In this document: piece after piece, positions 33,412 to 43,177 of the stretch | How the letters are laid out: each line of letters begins with the position of its first letter | Position numbering within the stretch: position 1 is the first letter of the stretch | Notes under the pieces: generated by a model | Told to the model about the DNA's origin: nothing | Seen by the model: only the letters and a program-made list of their open reading frames with translations | The model's database searches: none | DNA from: Glaciihabitans sp. | GTDB lineage: Bacteria > Actinomycetota > Actinomycetes > Actinomycetales > Microbacteriaceae | DNA: 64,000 bases | Reading direction: 5' to 3' | Assembly (NCBI GenBank): GCA_025464095.1 | Contig: JAODMF010000004.1 | Coordinates: 124,001 to 188,000, forward strand | Made by a program: the position numbers and the translations under genes

Positions 33412-33808
33412 GGCGGGAGTTATTGCCGGGGCGTGGCGACTCGTGGCGGGGGTTACGGGACTTGCGGCGAGTGGTGGCGGGGGTTACGGCGTGGTGGCGG
33501 GAGTTGTGGCCGGGTGTGGGAGAAGTTGCGGCCTGCTGGCGGAACTTATTGCCCGCGGTGGCGGGGGTTATGGCGTGGTGGCGGGAGTTGTGGCGAGGAT
33601 GCCGAAGCTGCGGCCCGGGACGGCGTGACTTGCGGGGGTGACGGCGGGAGTTGCGGCGAATACGGCGGGAGCTGCTGCAAATACGGCGGGAGCTGTGGCC
33701 CGTGACGGCGGGAGTTAGGGCGTGGCGGCGGGAGCTGCGGCGAGCACGGCGGGAGCACTGTTGAGATGGCGGGAGCCTAGGCTCCCGCCATCTCGCCTTA
33801 ACTCCCGC
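33412..33808. repeat. Array of ~21-bp degenerate tandem repeats
   Basis: About sixteen GGCGGGAGTTGTGGC-type units start at 33412, 33445, 33476, 33496, 33516, 33538, 33560, 33580, 33601, 33622, 33643, 33664, 33685, 33707, 33727, 33748 and 33768. Most spacings are 20-22 bp; the first two are about 1.5 units. After 33780 one or two units recur in inverted orientation. It fills the gap between a plus-strand flavoprotein gene and a minus-strand DUF7882 gene. No ribosome binding site supports translation. Confidence 0.85.
33763..33794. repeat. 32-bp perfect palindrome at the repeat turn-around
   Basis: A perfect 32-bp palindrome centred between 33778 and 33779 marks where the 21-bp repeats change from forward to inverted orientation. 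It has CCTAGG at its centre and unit sequence (GGCGGGAG) in both arms. Confidence 0.95.
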
Positions 33809-33810
33809 CA

Positions 33811-33884
33811 CCACGACAGGGATGACCACGACACGGATGACCACGACGCGGATGACCACGAACGGATGACCGCGACGGGGATGA
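33811..33884. repeat. 15-bp tandem repeat array
   Basis: Five units of CCACGACACGGATGA type occur at 33811-33825, 33826-33840, 33841-33855, 33856-33869 (one base short) and 33870-33884. The array directly follows the 21-bp array. Between 33885 and 33995 I see no further gene or repeat. Confidence 0.9.
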
Positions 33885-33995
33885 GGCGCCGCGACCGACA
33901 CCGGCACCCACACCGACGCACACACAACGCCCGCGACCCCACGAGCGCCCGCGAGCAGGCCCGCGCGCCCAACCGCAAGCGCAGCGACCCGCTCG

Positions 33996-34334
33996 CTACT
34001 TGCCCTTCGGCGCCTCAGTAGGCGACGCGGCAGCGTTGTGCGGCTCGTCCATGAACTGCATTCCCTGCGCGGAGTTCGCCGACAGAGTGAGCAACTCGAG
34101 CCATTCGCGGTTGATCGTCGGCTGCTTGCTGCCGTAGTACTTGAAGTAGAGGGGAATCGCCGCATCGATCCAGATGCTGCTGCGCCCGTCGCCGACGCTC
34201 GGATCGTCGCGCCAGGAGAAGAAGAAGCTTTCGTTCCGGCGAAGCTTTGCGCCGATCACGAGCTGCAAATGCGCCATGTCCCGATCGTCGAAAACGATCT
34301 CGACACCGGAGTCTCCATAGAGAATCTTTCCCAC
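33996..34334 (-). CDS. DUF7882 family protein
   Basis: A 112-residue protein of the DUF7882 family found in Microbacteriaceae: MGKILYGDSGVEIVFDDRD, then VIGAKLRRNESFFFSWRDD and SIWIDAAIPLYFKYYGSKQPTINREWLELL. GTG 34334 follows GGAGGGCCAC at good distance, so longer upstream frames are not used. Function is unknown; short members are sometimes misnamed ATP-dependent DNA ligase in databases. A strong hairpin lies upstream. Confidence 0.85.
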   Translation of the reverse strand: MGKILYGDSGVEIVFDDRDMAHLQLVIGAKLRRNESFFFSWRDDPSVGDGRSSIWIDAAIPLYFKYYGSKQPTINREWLELLTLSANSAQGMQFMDEPHNAAASPTEAPKGK

Positions 34335-34393
34335 GTGGCCCTCCAACCGTAGTGCTGCCCAGTATGTTGCGGTTCGCGTCTTGTACGCAGAGT

Positions 34394-34436
34394 AATCCCC
34401 CGGCACCAAGAGAACAATTCTCGACGCCGGGGGATT
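34394..34436. terminator. Terminator hairpin between SRPBCC and DUF7882 genes
   Basis: Arms AATCCCCCGGC (34394-34404) and GCCGGGGGATT (34426-34436) are perfectly complementary, 21 nt apart. It sits just after the end of the SRPBCC gene. On the plus strand a T-run (GCATTTTTGG) follows. Confidence 0.8.
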
Positions 34437-34450
34437 GCATTTTTGGTTTG

Positions 34451-34903
34451 TTACTTCACATCTCCGCGCCACGAGCCCGTGGGCTGCTTTGAGTCTTCGA
34501 TGAACTTCTTGAAGGATACGAGGTCGTGCTTGATGGCACGCCCGTCGACACCGACTATCGACGCAGCTTTCTCCGCGAAGCCTTCCGGATCCCAGTCGAT
34601 CTGTACGGTGACGCGAGTCGACGTGTCGGACAGGCGGTGGAATGTCACCACCCCCGCGTGGTTGGTGTCGCCTCCGACGCTGTTCCACGCGACCCGTTCG
34701 TCGGGATGCTGTTCCGTGATCTCAGCATCGAACTGGCGCTCCACGCCACCGATTTTCACCTTCCAGTGCGTGTGTGTGGCGTCCGTCTGCGTGATCGACT
34801 CAACGAAGTCGAGGAACATGGGGAACGATTCGAACTGCGTCCACTGGTTGTAGGCAACCGACACCGGAACATCCACGTCGATCGTTTTGATTATCTGGGC
34901 CAT
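34451..34903 (-). CDS. SRPBCC family protein (cyclase/dehydrase type)
   Basis: A 150-residue START-fold protein: IIKTIDVDVPVSVAYNQWTQFESFPMFLDFVESI, DERVAWNSVGGDTNHAGVVTFHRL, ending in a C-terminal helix KHDLVSFKKFIEDSKQPTGSW. It matches the cyclase/dehydrase subgroup that is often stress-induced in actinobacteria. ATG 34903 follows GGAAGGACC. Function and ligand are unknown. Confidence 0.88.
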   Translation of the reverse strand: MAQIIKTIDVDVPVSVAYNQWTQFESFPMFLDFVESITQTDATHTHWKVKIGGVERQFDAEITEQHPDERVAWNSVGGDTNHAGVVTFHRLSDTSTRVTVQIDWDPEGFAEKAASIVGVDGRAIKHDLVSFKKFIEDSKQPTGSWRGDVK

Positions 34904-34958
34904 AGCGGTCCTTCCTCTCTCATTGGCGGGCATGGTTTAGCGGTGGGAGCCCGTGGTC

Positions 34959-34988
34959 GACCCGGGCACTGTTCTCAGTGCCCGGGTC
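34959..34988. terminator. Very stable stem-loop
   Basis: A perfect 13-bp stem, GACCCGGGCACTG with CAGTGCCCGGGTC, closes a TTCT loop at 34972-34975. It lies between two minus-strand genes (the SRPBCC gene starts at 34903 and the small gene ends at 35047), and most likely terminates the upstream small gene's transcript. Confidence 0.8.
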
Positions 34989-35046
34989 TCGTGCGGGGCA
35001 GGTGGCAGCGCGTCATCGTTGCCGCGTTCCCGGATGGCACGTGGCG

Positions 35047-35271
35047 CTAGGCGCTACGCACCATCTGCACGGCTCGATCCCAGGAGAGGGACTGGCCCAC
35101 CTCCACGGCATGGCTGAGAACGTCACCGGAGAGGGCGACATAGACGTGGCCGACCTGGTGGATGTACCCCAGGGTGGTGTGCTCGGTCATGACGCTGTAG
35201 ACGTCTTCCGAGACGAGGGAGATGACAGGTTCGCGTCGAGATTCACGGGCCTGCGGGGACAAGAGAACCAT
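35047..35271 (-). CDS. Small Microbacteriaceae-type protein, family of three in window
   Basis: A 74-residue protein with no recognised domain. ATG 35271 follows GGGAAGGAC at good distance. The pattern TLGYIHQVGHVYVALSG and SWDRAVQMV at the end resembles the small proteins at 52276-52518 (VLGYIEGF, FDDAVECF) and 55217-55429 (VGSLHRVDGGFTFRLL, TFEVAKSAL), which suggests one family. There is no TM segment. It starts about 145 bp after the treZ gene ends and has a GC-rich hairpin 3' of it. Confidence 0.65.
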   Translation of the reverse strand: MVLLSPQARESRREPVISLVSEDVYSVMTEHTTLGYIHQVGHVYVALSGDVLSHAVEVGQSLSWDRAVQMVRSA

Positions 35272-35416
35272 CGTTGAGTCCTTCCCAAACAGGTTGATGA
35301 CCCCCGCGTTCAGGGGGCATTTCTGATTACAACACTGCGCCCGTTTTCTTAGCAATGGTCAACGGGGGACTTGACATTCTCGGCGGCATGCGCATCCCGA
35401 CGCCGCCCGTTCGACC

Positions 35417-37147
35417 TCAGCCGACGCGGAGGATCGCGGCCGAATCGGCCGGCAGAACGACCGTGGTTTCCTCGACTCTGGTGCCATCCCCAGTCGCCAG
35501 CAATATCGCGGAATTCCGGCCCACCGGCAGGCTCGCGGCGGCCGATCCGAAGTTGGCCACCACGCTGATCCGACCTCGCTGGAGCTGGAAGATCTGCCGC
35601 TCGTCATCGAAGCTGGCTACCAACTGTGAAAACGCCGGGTTGGTCAGTTCCGGCACCGACTTGCGCAGCGCGGCCAGGTCCCGATAAAGGCCCGCGAGGC
35701 GGGCGTGGTCGCCCTGGGAGCTCTCGTCCCAGTTCAGTTTGGACGCTGCGAACGTCGCGGGGTCCTGGGGGTCGGGCACCACGGACGGGTCCCACCCCAT
35801 CCGCTCGAATTCGGCGATGCGGCCTTTCGCTGTGGCTTCTCCCAATTCGGGCTCCGGATGCGCGGTGAAGAACTGCCACGGCGTGGACGCGCCCCACTCC
35901 TCGCCCATGAACAGCATCGGCGTGAACGGGCCGGCCATGGTCAACACGGCCGCCACGGCCAGTCGCTCATAGCCGAGGGTCGCGCCCAGTCGGTCGCCGG
36001 TCGCCCGGTTTCCGATCTGGTCGTGATCCTGCGCGAAGACGACGAGCCGCCAGGTCGGCACCTGGTCGTTGATGGGATGCCCGTGCGTGCGACCGCGGAA
36101 CGACGAGTACGTTCCGTCGTGAAAGAACCCCTTCGTCGCGGTTTTCGCGAGCGCGCCGAGGGAGGCGAAGTCTGCGTAGTAGCCGTCGGTTTCTCCGGTC
36201 AGCGCGACGTGCAGCGAGTGGTGATAGTCGTCACTCCACTGGGCGGCCAGTCCGTAGCCGCCGGCCTCCCGGGGCAGGATCAGCCTGGGATCGTTGAGAT
36301 CGGACTCGGCGATCAGGGTCAGCGGGCGTCCGAGGAAGGCGCTCTGCGCATCCGTCTGCTCCGCAAGTTCGCGCAGGATGTGTCTCTCGGGATCATCGAC
36401 GAGCGCGTGCACGGCGTCCAGCCGCAGGCCGTCGACGTGGAAGTCGCTGAACCACGCCGCCGCGTTGTCGAGGATGTAGCTGCGCACCTCGGGTTCGGCG
36501 AGGTTTACCGTGCTGCCCCAGGTGTTCGCGCTCGCATCATCGAGGTACGGCCCGAACCGCGGGAGATAGTTTCCGGATGGTCCCAGATGGTTGTAGACGA
36601 CGTCCTGGATCACCGCGAGGCCGCGGGAGTGGCAGGCATCCACGAACCGCTGGTAGGCCTCCGGGCCGCCATACACCTCGTCGACCGCGTACCAGAGCAC
36701 CCCGTCGTATCCCCAGTTGTGGTCGCCGTTGAACGCGTTCACGGGAAGCAACTCGACGAAGTCGATGCCGATCTCGAGCAGGTGGTCGAGTCGGTCGATC
36801 GCTGAATCGAGCGTTCCGGCCGGCGTGAACGTGCCGAGGTGCAGCTCGTAGATGACGCCGCCCGCAAGCTGGCGGCCGGTCCAAGATGCGTCGGACCACG
36901 CGTGCACGCCGAAATCGACCGTGCGGGACAGTCCGTGCACCCCAATGGGCTGGCGCCGCGAGCGCGGGTCGGGCAACGCAACAGTGTCGTCGTCGAGCAG
37001 GAAGCCGTAGTCCGTGTCGGGCGGCAGTGACGCTTCGGATGTCCACCAGCCGTCGCCGCGAGCGGTCATCGACTGGTCGTGGTCGGCGAGGCGCAGCCGC
37101 ACGCGATTCGCGCGCGGGGCCCAGACCGACAGTCGCTTGTCAGTCAT
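35417..37147 (-). CDS. treZ: Malto-oligosyltrehalose trehalohydrolase (TreZ)
   Basis: A 576-residue alpha-amylase-family enzyme that releases trehalose from maltooligosyltrehalose. An N-terminal beta-sandwich ([20 protein letters not shown]) precedes the catalytic barrel with [14 protein letters not shown], the nucleophile D244 in [11 protein letters not shown], the acid E281 in [13 protein letters not shown], and the D376 stabiliser in [15 protein letters not shown]. The length is normal. Its start overlaps the end of treY by 8 bp; the gene is last in the treX-treY-treZ operon. Confidence 0.97.
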   Translation of the reverse strand: MTDKRLSVWAPRANRVRLRLADHDQSMTARGDGWWTSEASLPPDTDYGFLLDDDTVALPDPRSRRQPIGVHGLSRTVDFGVHAWSDASWTGRQLAGGVIYELHLGTFTPAGTLDSAIDRLDHLLEIGIDFVELLPVNAFNGDHNWGYDGVLWYAVDEVYGGPEAYQRFVDACHSRGLAVIQDVVYNHLGPSGNYLPRFGPYLDDASANTWGSTVNLAEPEVRSYILDNAAAWFSDFHVDGLRLDAVHALVDDPERHILRELAEQTDAQSAFLGRPLTLIAESDLNDPRLILPREAGGYGLAAQWSDDYHHSLHVALTGETDGYYADFASLGALAKTATKGFFHDGTYSSFRGRTHGHPINDQVPTWRLVVFAQDHDQIGNRATGDRLGATLGYERLAVAAVLTMAGPFTPMLFMGEEWGASTPWQFFTAHPEPELGEATAKGRIAEFERMGWDPSVVPDPQDPATFAASKLNWDESSQGDHARLAGLYRDLAALRKSVPELTNPAFSQLVASFDDERQIFQLQRGRISVVANFGSAAASLPVGRNSAILLATGDGTRVEETTVVLPADSAAILRVG

Positions 37148-39449
37148 TCGCCCGTGCCAACAGTGCGACTGGATAGCGCGTGAGCAGGTCGGCGAGCGGC
37201 AACGGCCCGCCGTCGAAGCGCCGTCCCGTCAATTCATCGACGACGGGGCGCCCGGGCAGCACGACCGCTGTGTCGCCCCACCCGCCGCGCGCGGCGAGCC
37301 CGATCGGCAGACGCGTTCCAATGGTGACGGCACCGCCCCGGTCGAATGCGATGGCATGTCGGGCCGCCTCCCCGACGGCGGGCAGCGGCGCGTAGCGGGT
37401 GAAGAGCTCCGGCCGGTCGCGTCGCAGCCGGAGCGCGCGGGAGACGACGAGCAGCTTGGCCGCCCCCGTCTCATCGACCGGCGGATGCGCGCCAGCGTCG
37501 ATGGCCGCGAGATACAGGCGCCGGATGTCGAAGTCGATCGGCCTGCGATTGTCCGGGTCGACGAGGCTCGTCTCCCACAGCTCGCTGCCCTGGTACACGT
37601 CGGGAACACCCGGCGCCGTCAGCTGCAGCAGCTTGGCCGTCAGCGAGTTGGACCAGCCCGCACCGGACACCCGGTCGACGAAGGCCGTGAGGGCATCGGC
37701 GACCTCGGGATTGTCGAACGCGGAGTCGATGAGCGCGTGCATCCGCTGTTCAAAGTCGCTGTTGGGCTCAGCCCAGCCGGTCGAGCTGCCGGCCTCGCGC
37801 GACGCCTTTTCCGCATAATTGTGCAGGCGTTCGCGACTGGCGGGCCATGCGCCGACGATCGACTCCCACAGCAGGTTCTCCAGCGGACCGTCGCCGAGTG
37901 GCGCCAGTTCGCGCAGGCGGTTGACCAGCGTCTCCCACTCGTCCGGGATCTCGGCCAGCGTGTGAATGCGCGCACGCGTGTCTTCACCGCGCTTGGTGTC
38001 GTGCGTGGACAGGGTGGTGAGGGAGGCCGGATAGCTCGCCTGACGGATCAGCTGGCGATTGTGGAACTCGGTGACGCCGATCGAGAACTCGGCCGGGTCC
38101 GCGCCGACCTCGGTGAGGGACGACAGACGCGTGTAGCGGTAGAACGCGGTGTCTTCGACGCCTTTCGCCATGACCATTCCCGAGGTCTGCTGAAAGCGGA
38201 TCGCCGCCGGCTGCGCGGGGTCCGAGAGCCAGGGCAGGATCAGGTCTATCGATTCCGCGAGTTCGGGCCGGTGCGTCCTGGCGAGCGAGGCCGCGGCACG
38301 CAGGTGTTCGAGACCGACGGGCAGGTACGAGCGGTACACCGGAAAGCAGGCCAGGAGTTCGGCAATCGCGTCCGCAGCCTCGGGCACCCGGGTCGGCAGC
38401 TCCCGCTCCAGCCGAAGTACCTCCGACCTGAGGATGCCGTCGGCAATTCCGCGCTTTGTCCCGTGGATGAGCGTGGGCCAGTCGATCGCCTGCTCGCCGG
38501 ACTGCAGGCGCTTGTCCAGGGCATCCAGTGCGGTGCGCCCGGCAGGGTCGACGAGCACCCGGTCGAGGTCGGCCAGGGCGTCATAGCCCGTCGTTCCTGC
38601 TGCGGCCCAGAACGAGGGCAGCTGTTCGTCGCCCTCGAGGATCTTCTCGACCCACACCTCGGTTCCGCCGGTCGCGACGGCGAGTCGATCGAGGTAGCCG
38701 CCCGGGTCGGCCAGGCCGTCCGGGTGGTCAACGCGCAGGCCGTCCGCGATTCCGTCGCGCACCCAGCGAACGATCTCGACGTGGCTGTCATCGAAGACGT
38801 CGGGCAGTTCGACCCGGATGCCGGCCAGGCTGTTCACAGCGAAGAACCTGCGGTAGTTGAGTTCGGCGTCGGCTCGCTTCCAGTTCACGAGCTCGTAGTG
38901 CTGGCGGTCGTGCACGACGTCTGCCGGGGCGCCGCCCTCGGCGGTGCCCGGCGCGAGCGGAAAGCGCGTGTCGAAATACCGGAGCTCGCCGGACTCGATC
39001 CTGAGGTCGCCGGCGGCGACGGCATCCTGCAGCGATCCCCCGAGGATAGGGATGCGTAGCTTGCCGCGACCGAATTCCCAGTCGATGTCGAAGGCGTGGG
39101 CGTGCGTCGAGCCCTCGCCGTTCTGCAGGACGTCCCACCACCACCCGTTCTCCGCCGGGGTGCCGACGCCAACGTGGTTGGGAACGATGTCGATCAGGAT
39201 GCCGAGACCCAGCCCGTGGGCGATCTCCGACAGTCGATCGAGGGCTTCGTTCCCACCGCGCACCGGGTCCACCCGCGAATGGTCGACCACGTCATAGCCG
39301 TGGTCTGACCCGGCCGAGGCGACGAGCAGGGGGGAGAGGTAGAGCCAGTCAACCCCGAGATCGCAGAGGTAGTCGGCCAGGTCGGCGGCGGCATCCAGCG
39401 TAAATTCCGCCCGGACCTGCAGCCGGTAGGTGGAGGCGGGAACGGTCAC
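37140..39449 (-). CDS. treY: Malto-oligosyltrehalose synthase (TreY)
   Basis: A 769-residue enzyme turning the reducing end of a maltodextrin into a trehalose unit. N-terminal [15 protein letters not shown] and [22 protein letters not shown], then the nucleophile region [14 protein letters not shown] and the acid E in [12 protein letters not shown] are clear, and a C-terminal [20 protein letters not shown] region completes the family layout. GTG 39449 is the start and overlaps the treX stop by 4 bp. It acts in the cytoplasm on glycogen-derived glucans. Confidence 0.97.
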   Translation of the reverse strand: MTVPASTYRLQVRAEFTLDAAADLADYLCDLGVDWLYLSPLLVASAGSDHGYDVVDHSRVDPVRGGNEALDRLSEIAHGLGLGILIDIVPNHVGVGTPAENGWWWDVLQNGEGSTHAHAFDIDWEFGRGKLRIPILGGSLQDAVAAGDLRIESGELRYFDTRFPLAPGTAEGGAPADVVHDRQHYELVNWKRADAELNYRRFFAVNSLAGIRVELPDVFDDSHVEIVRWVRDGIADGLRVDHPDGLADPGGYLDRLAVATGGTEVWVEKILEGDEQLPSFWAAAGTTGYDALADLDRVLVDPAGRTALDALDKRLQSGEQAIDWPTLIHGTKRGIADGILRSEVLRLERELPTRVPEAADAIAELLACFPVYRSYLPVGLEHLRAAASLARTHRPELAESIDLILPWLSDPAQPAAIRFQQTSGMVMAKGVEDTAFYRYTRLSSLTEVGADPAEFSIGVTEFHNRQLIRQASYPASLTTLSTHDTKRGEDTRARIHTLAEIPDEWETLVNRLRELAPLGDGPLENLLWESIVGAWPASRERLHNYAEKASREAGSSTGWAEPNSDFEQRMHALIDSAFDNPEVADALTAFVDRVSGAGWSNSLTAKLLQLTAPGVPDVYQGSELWETSLVDPDNRRPIDFDIRRLYLAAIDAGAHPPVDETGAAKLLVVSRALRLRRDRPELFTRYAPLPAVGEAARHAIAFDRGGAVTIGTRLPIGLAARGGWGDTAVVLPGRPVVDELTGRRFDGGPLPLADLLTRYPVALLARAND

Positions 39450-41653
39450 GGTCGGACCTCGGACGGCGTCGCGGTCGAGTCATCCGGCGTGGAGGCGACG
39501 AGGGACGATAGCGACGCGGCGATCGCGTGGTCGGTGTCGACCTCCGGCGCGACGAAGGCGCGCAACACGATCAGCGTCTTCGGCTTTGCAGCCACCGTCG
39601 AGCCGGGTGCACGGGGGGCGGTATCCGCGATCTCGCCCGCGGTGTCGACGACGACCTCCCACTCCGGTGAGTACTCCTCCGGCGGCAGGGTGAAATCGAC
39701 GGTGTCGTCGCCCGCGTTGAAGAGGATGAGAAAGTTGCGATCGGTGATCGGCTCACCACGGGAATCGCGCCCGCGGATGCCCGCACCGTTCAGGTACATG
39801 CCGATCGCGCGACCGAATCCGGAGTCCCAGTCGCCCGCGCTCATCTCGTTGCCATCCGGCTGTAGCCAGACGATGTCGTTCAGCGGGTCACCCTCGCCGC
39901 GCGTGCCAGGGCGGCCATCGAAGAACCGGCTGCGCCGGAACGTCGGGTGCTCCTTGCGCAGGCGCGTCACCGCCGCAGTGAATTCGATGAGCGCCTGGTC
40001 GGCTTCGTCCCAGTGGACCCAGGACAGCTCGTTGTCCTGGGCGTAGGTGTTGTTGTTTCCCTGCTGGGTGCGGCCGAGCTCGTCACCGTGCAGGATCATC
40101 GGAACGCCCTGCGAGATCAGCATGGTCGCGAGAAAGTTCCGCTGCTGCCGTCCGCGCAGCTCGTTGATCCCCGGGTCGTTCGTGGGTCCCTCGACCCCGA
40201 AGTTGTAGGACCCGTTGTTGGACTCGCCATCCTTGCCGTCTTCGCCGTTCGCCTCGTTGTGCTTCTCGTTGTAGGAGACGAGGTCGCGCAGCGTGAAGCC
40301 ATCGTGCGCGGTAACGAAGTTGATGGATGCGACCGGCCGTCGGCCCTCATGCTCGTACAGGTCGGATGAGCCGGTGATGCGCGAGGCGAACTCGCCGAGC
40401 GTCGACGGCTCGCCGCGCCAGAAGTCGCGCACGGTGTCGCGGTATTTGCCGTTCCACTCCGTCCACTGCGGCGGAAAATTGCCGACCTGGTAGCCGCCGG
40501 GACCCACGTCCCAGGGCTCGGCGATCAGCTTGACCTGCGAGACGATCGGATCCTGCTGCACCAGCTCGAAGAACGTCGACAGCCGATCGACGTCGTAGAA
40601 CTCCCGGGCGAGTGCGGCGGCCAGGTCGAATCGAAAGCCGTCGACGTGCATCTCGGTGACCCAGTACCGCAGGCTGTCCATGATGAGCTGCAGAGAATGC
40701 GGCTGACGCACGTTGAAGCTGTTGCCTGTGCCGGTGTAGTCCATGTAGTACTCCGGCGTGCCGTCAACCAGACGGTAGTAGGTGGCGTTGTCGATGCCCT
40801 TGAACGAGAGCGTCGGGCCGAGGTGATTGCCCTCTGCGGTGTGGTTGTAGACGACGTCGAGAATCACCTCGATACCGGCCAGGTGCAGCGTGCGCACCAT
40901 GTTCTTGAACTCCTGGACCTGTTGGCCGAGCTCGCCGCTCGACGAGTAGGTGTTCTGCGGGGCGAAAAACGCGAGAGTGTTGTAGCCCCAGTAGTTCGAG
41001 AGGCCCTTCTCCTGCAGGGTGCTGTCATTGACGAACTGGTGCACCGGCATCAGCTCGATGGCCGTTATCCCGAGCTTCTGCAGGTGCTCGATGATCGCCG
41101 GGTGGGCGATCGCGCTGTAGGTGCCGCGGATCTCCTCCGGGATGCCCGGATGCAGGTGGGTGAGTCCCTTGACGTGCGCCTCGTAGATCACGCTCGATGC
41201 GTACGGCGTGCGCGGCGACCGGTCTCCCGCCCAGTCGAAGTAGGGGTTGATGACGACCCCGAGCATCATGTGCCGTGCCGAATCATCGTTGTTCTGCGAG
41301 TCGGGGTCGCCGAAGTTGTAGCCGAACAGCGACTGGTCCCAGTCGATGGAGCCGCAGGTCGCTTTCGCGTACGGGTCGAGCAACAGCTTCGCGGCATTCA
41401 TCCGTTTGCCGCTCTTCGGGTCGTATTCGCCGTGCACGCGGTATCCGTAACGCTGTCCCGGCTGCACCTGGGGCAGGTAGGCGTGCCAGACATACGCGTC
41501 GACTTCGGTCAGTTCGATGCGGGTCTCGGTTCCCTCCTGATCGAACAGGCAGAGCTCAACTCGATCTGCGGGTTCGCTGAAGATTGCGAAGTTGGTGCCA
41601 TTTCCGTCGAAGGTTGCGCCGAGGGGGTAAGCGGTTCCGGGCCAGGTGTTCAC
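39446..41653 (-). CDS. treX: Glycogen debranching enzyme (TreX/GlgX)
   Basis: A 735-residue isoamylase-type enzyme that hydrolyses alpha-1,6 branches of glycogen and provides substrate for TreY. The N-terminal carbohydrate-binding module ([30 protein letters not shown]) is followed by the barrel with nucleophile D in [14 protein letters not shown], acid E in [14 protein letters not shown], and D in [23 protein letters not shown] 41653 begins the three-gene tre operon. Trehalose is a stress protectant and, in many actinobacteria, a mycolate or glycolipid precursor. Length and motifs fit GlgX/TreX. Confidence 0.96.
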   Translation of the reverse strand: MNTWPGTAYPLGATFDGNGTNFAIFSEPADRVELCLFDQEGTETRIELTEVDAYVWHAYLPQVQPGQRYGYRVHGEYDPKSGKRMNAAKLLLDPYAKATCGSIDWDQSLFGYNFGDPDSQNNDDSARHMMLGVVINPYFDWAGDRSPRTPYASSVIYEAHVKGLTHLHPGIPEEIRGTYSAIAHPAIIEHLQKLGITAIELMPVHQFVNDSTLQEKGLSNYWGYNTLAFFAPQNTYSSSGELGQQVQEFKNMVRTLHLAGIEVILDVVYNHTAEGNHLGPTLSFKGIDNATYYRLVDGTPEYYMDYTGTGNSFNVRQPHSLQLIMDSLRYWVTEMHVDGFRFDLAAALAREFYDVDRLSTFFELVQQDPIVSQVKLIAEPWDVGPGGYQVGNFPPQWTEWNGKYRDTVRDFWRGEPSTLGEFASRITGSSDLYEHEGRRPVASINFVTAHDGFTLRDLVSYNEKHNEANGEDGKDGESNNGSYNFGVEGPTNDPGINELRGRQQRNFLATMLISQGVPMILHGDELGRTQQGNNNTYAQDNELSWVHWDEADQALIEFTAAVTRLRKEHPTFRRSRFFDGRPGTRGEGDPLNDIVWLQPDGNEMSAGDWDSGFGRAIGMYLNGAGIRGRDSRGEPITDRNFLILFNAGDDTVDFTLPPEEYSPEWEVVVDTAGEIADTAPRAPGSTVAAKPKTLIVLRAFVAPEVDTDHAIAASLSSLVASTPDDSTATPSEVRP

Positions 41654-41747
41654 GAGGTCCTTCCATTGGTCGTCTCTTCCACCGTAGCTTGGTGTTCAGA
41701 GGTCGACGGGTGGTTACCCGGCGCCCGGATGACTGGTAAGGAATCCC

Positions 41748-42290
41748 GTGACTCGCTACGTCGCACTGCTCCACGGCATCAACGTCGGGCCCTCGAGTCA
41801 GATCGCAATGAAAGACCTGGCCGCCGTTTTCGAGGGGTGCGGGTGCACCTCGGTGAAGACGGTGCTGCGCAGTGGCAACGTGGTGTTCGACGCCCCGACC
41901 GCACCGGATGCCGCGGGCCTGGAGGCAGCGATCGCCACCGGCACCGGGGTGAAGGCGCGCGTTCTCGTGGTCACTGCCAAGCGGTTTCGGGACGCGGTCG
42001 AAGCCTGGCCGTTTGGCGAGATCGCAGACGACCCGGCGAAATCGCTGGTGACCTTCGTGGAGAAGATGCCGGCGGCATCCACTGTGTCGCGGCTGTCGGA
42101 GAAGGAGCTGGCCCCGGAAGTGCTGGAGCTCGGCAAGCACGCCCTGTACCAGTGGCTGCCCGACGGAGTTCTGGCAACCAAACTGCCAGCCAAATTCGTG
42201 CGGCAGTTCGGCGAGCGGGCGACCGGGCGCAACCTGCGTACCTGCGAGAAGGTGCTGGCGCTGCTTTCTGACACGCGCACGGCCAGCTGA
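41748..42290 (+). CDS. DUF1697 family protein
   Basis: A 180-residue protein of the DUF1697 family: YVALLHGINVGPSSQIAMKDLAAVFEGCGCTSVKTVLRSGNVVF at the N-terminus, then AKRFRDAVEAWPFGEIA and the C-terminal FGERATGRNLRTCEKVLALL. Function of the family is unknown. GTG 41748 is the start, 94 bp from the divergent treX. It ends 137 bp before the TPP riboswitch. Confidence 0.92.
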   Translation: MTRYVALLHGINVGPSSQIAMKDLAAVFEGCGCTSVKTVLRSGNVVFDAPTAPDAAGLEAAIATGTGVKARVLVVTAKRFRDAVEAWPFGEIADDPAKSLVTFVEKMPAASTVSRLSEKELAPEVLELGKHALYQWLPDGVLATKLPAKFVRQFGERATGRNLRTCEKVLALLSDTRTAS

Positions 42291-42427
42291 GTACGCCCCG
42301 GCGTCGCCGCCTGCGAAGGAGGATCTCGGTCGACACCTCCCTGCGAAGGATGCTGCCGGCGCGTCGCCGGAGAAGTTCCTTCGCTGGGCGCGGATGTCCG
42401 CCGCCGGGACTCGCTAGGCTGGTGGTG

Positions 42428-42516
42428 AACACGGGAGTCCGGTATGCCGGGCTGAGAGGAAGCTTCTCCAAGCTTCGACCGTCAAACCTGATCTGGATCA
42501 TGCCAGCGCAGGGAGG
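42428..42516 (+). ncRNA. TPP (thi-box) riboswitch
   Basis: The conserved thi-box elements appear in order on the plus strand: ACGGGAGTCC (42431-42440), GGCTGAGAGG (42449-42459 region), then GACCGTCAAACCTGATCTGG and ATCATGCCAGCGCAGGGA (42477-42514). This is a TPP-binding aptamer, placed 47 bp upstream of the ykoE-like gene. A CCCGTG (42532-42537) complementary to CACGGG (42430-42435) downstream of the aptamer may be part of the expression platform (inference). Confidence 0.96.
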
Positions 42517-42562
42517 CAAACACTCTTGAAACCCGTGCCGTTTCGCAATCGGAAGGCACGCA

Positions 42563-43177
42563 ATGACAACCACAATCTCCGCACCGACCCGTCGCCGGAT
42601 CAACCCGCGCTGGAGGGTCGTCGACATCATCATCGCCAGCGTCCTTGGCGTGGCATCCGGTGTCATCTTCGCCGGCTGGGACCTCGTTTACGAGCCCGCC
42701 ACGAAACCGTTCGAACTGTTGCTGCCGGGATCCGGCGCCCTGCTCTACGCGATCTGGCTCTTTCCCGGAGTGCTCGGCGCGCTCGTGATCCGCAAGCCCG
42801 GAGCGGCTATCTTCACGGAGCTGCTCGCCGCGGTCGTCGAGTCGCTGCTCGGCGGCCCGTTCGGCGGCTGGCAAACGATTCTCACCGGCGTCATCCAGGG
42901 CATCGGTGCCGAGCTGGTGTTTCTCGCGGTGCTCTACGGGATCTGGCGGCTCTGGGTGGCGGTCCTGGCGGGCGCGGCATCCGGTGTGGCCATGGCGGTG
43001 AACGACACTCTCAACTCCTACGCGGCCGCGGGACTGCCGTTCAAGGTCTCCTATTTCGTCTGTTCGATCGTCTCCGGCGCCGTAATTGCGGGCATCGGAT
43101 CGTGGTACCTCGTTCGCGCGCTCGCGAAGACCGGGGCGCTCAGTCGATTCGCATCGGGCCGCACCGCCACCACGTGA
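42563..43177 (+). CDS. ykoE: ECF transporter S component, YkoE family (thiamine or HMP)
   Basis: A 204-residue membrane protein with six helices: VVDIIIASVLGVASGVIF, then LLPGSGALLYAIWLFPGVLGALV and PGAAIFTELLAAVVESLLGGPFGGW. This matches the YkoE family substrate-binding subunit of thiamine/hydroxymethylpyrimidine ECF transporters. It follows a TPP riboswitch, so it is induced when thiamine is low. ATG 42563 is 13 bp downstream of CAATCGGAAGGC. The next gene overlaps its stop (GTGA). Confidence 0.95.
   Translation: MTTTISAPTRRRINPRWRVVDIIIASVLGVASGVIFAGWDLVYEPATKPFELLLPGSGALLYAIWLFPGVLGALVIRKPGAAIFTELLAAVVESLLGGPFGGWQTILTGVIQGIGAELVFLAVLYGIWRLWVAVLAGAASGVAMAVNDTLNSYAAAGLPFKVSYFVCSIVSGAVIAGIGSWYLVRALAKTGALSRFASGRTATT

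Noticed and set aside
33433-33705. Plus-strand Gly/Cys-rich frame (GGGSCG pattern) in the repeats, as a possible repeat peptide
   Set aside because: No ribosome binding site and degenerate units; the glycine/cysteine pattern follows from the 21-bp period.
33412-33808. CRISPR array
   Set aside because: Units are 20-22 bp, contiguous and degenerate, with no unique spacers; no cas genes in the window.
33293-34165. Minus-strand 290-codon frame over the tandem repeats
   Set aside because: Histidine-, serine- and arginine-rich translation simply reflects the repeats; it overlaps two well supported genes at both ends.
37014-39059. A 681-codon plus-strand frame opposite treY
   Set aside because: Antisense to the TreY catalytic barrel; composition is that of a shadow frame.
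42428-42516. Cobalamin or FMN riboswitch for the same leader
   Set aside because: The sequence elements CTGAGAGG and CTGATCTGG are those of the thi-box, and the downstream genes are YkoEDC.
42526-43173. An N-terminal extension of the two-domain ABC ATPase reading from 42526
   Set aside because: It overlaps the YkoE gene in another frame; the ATPase homology begins only after GTG 43174.
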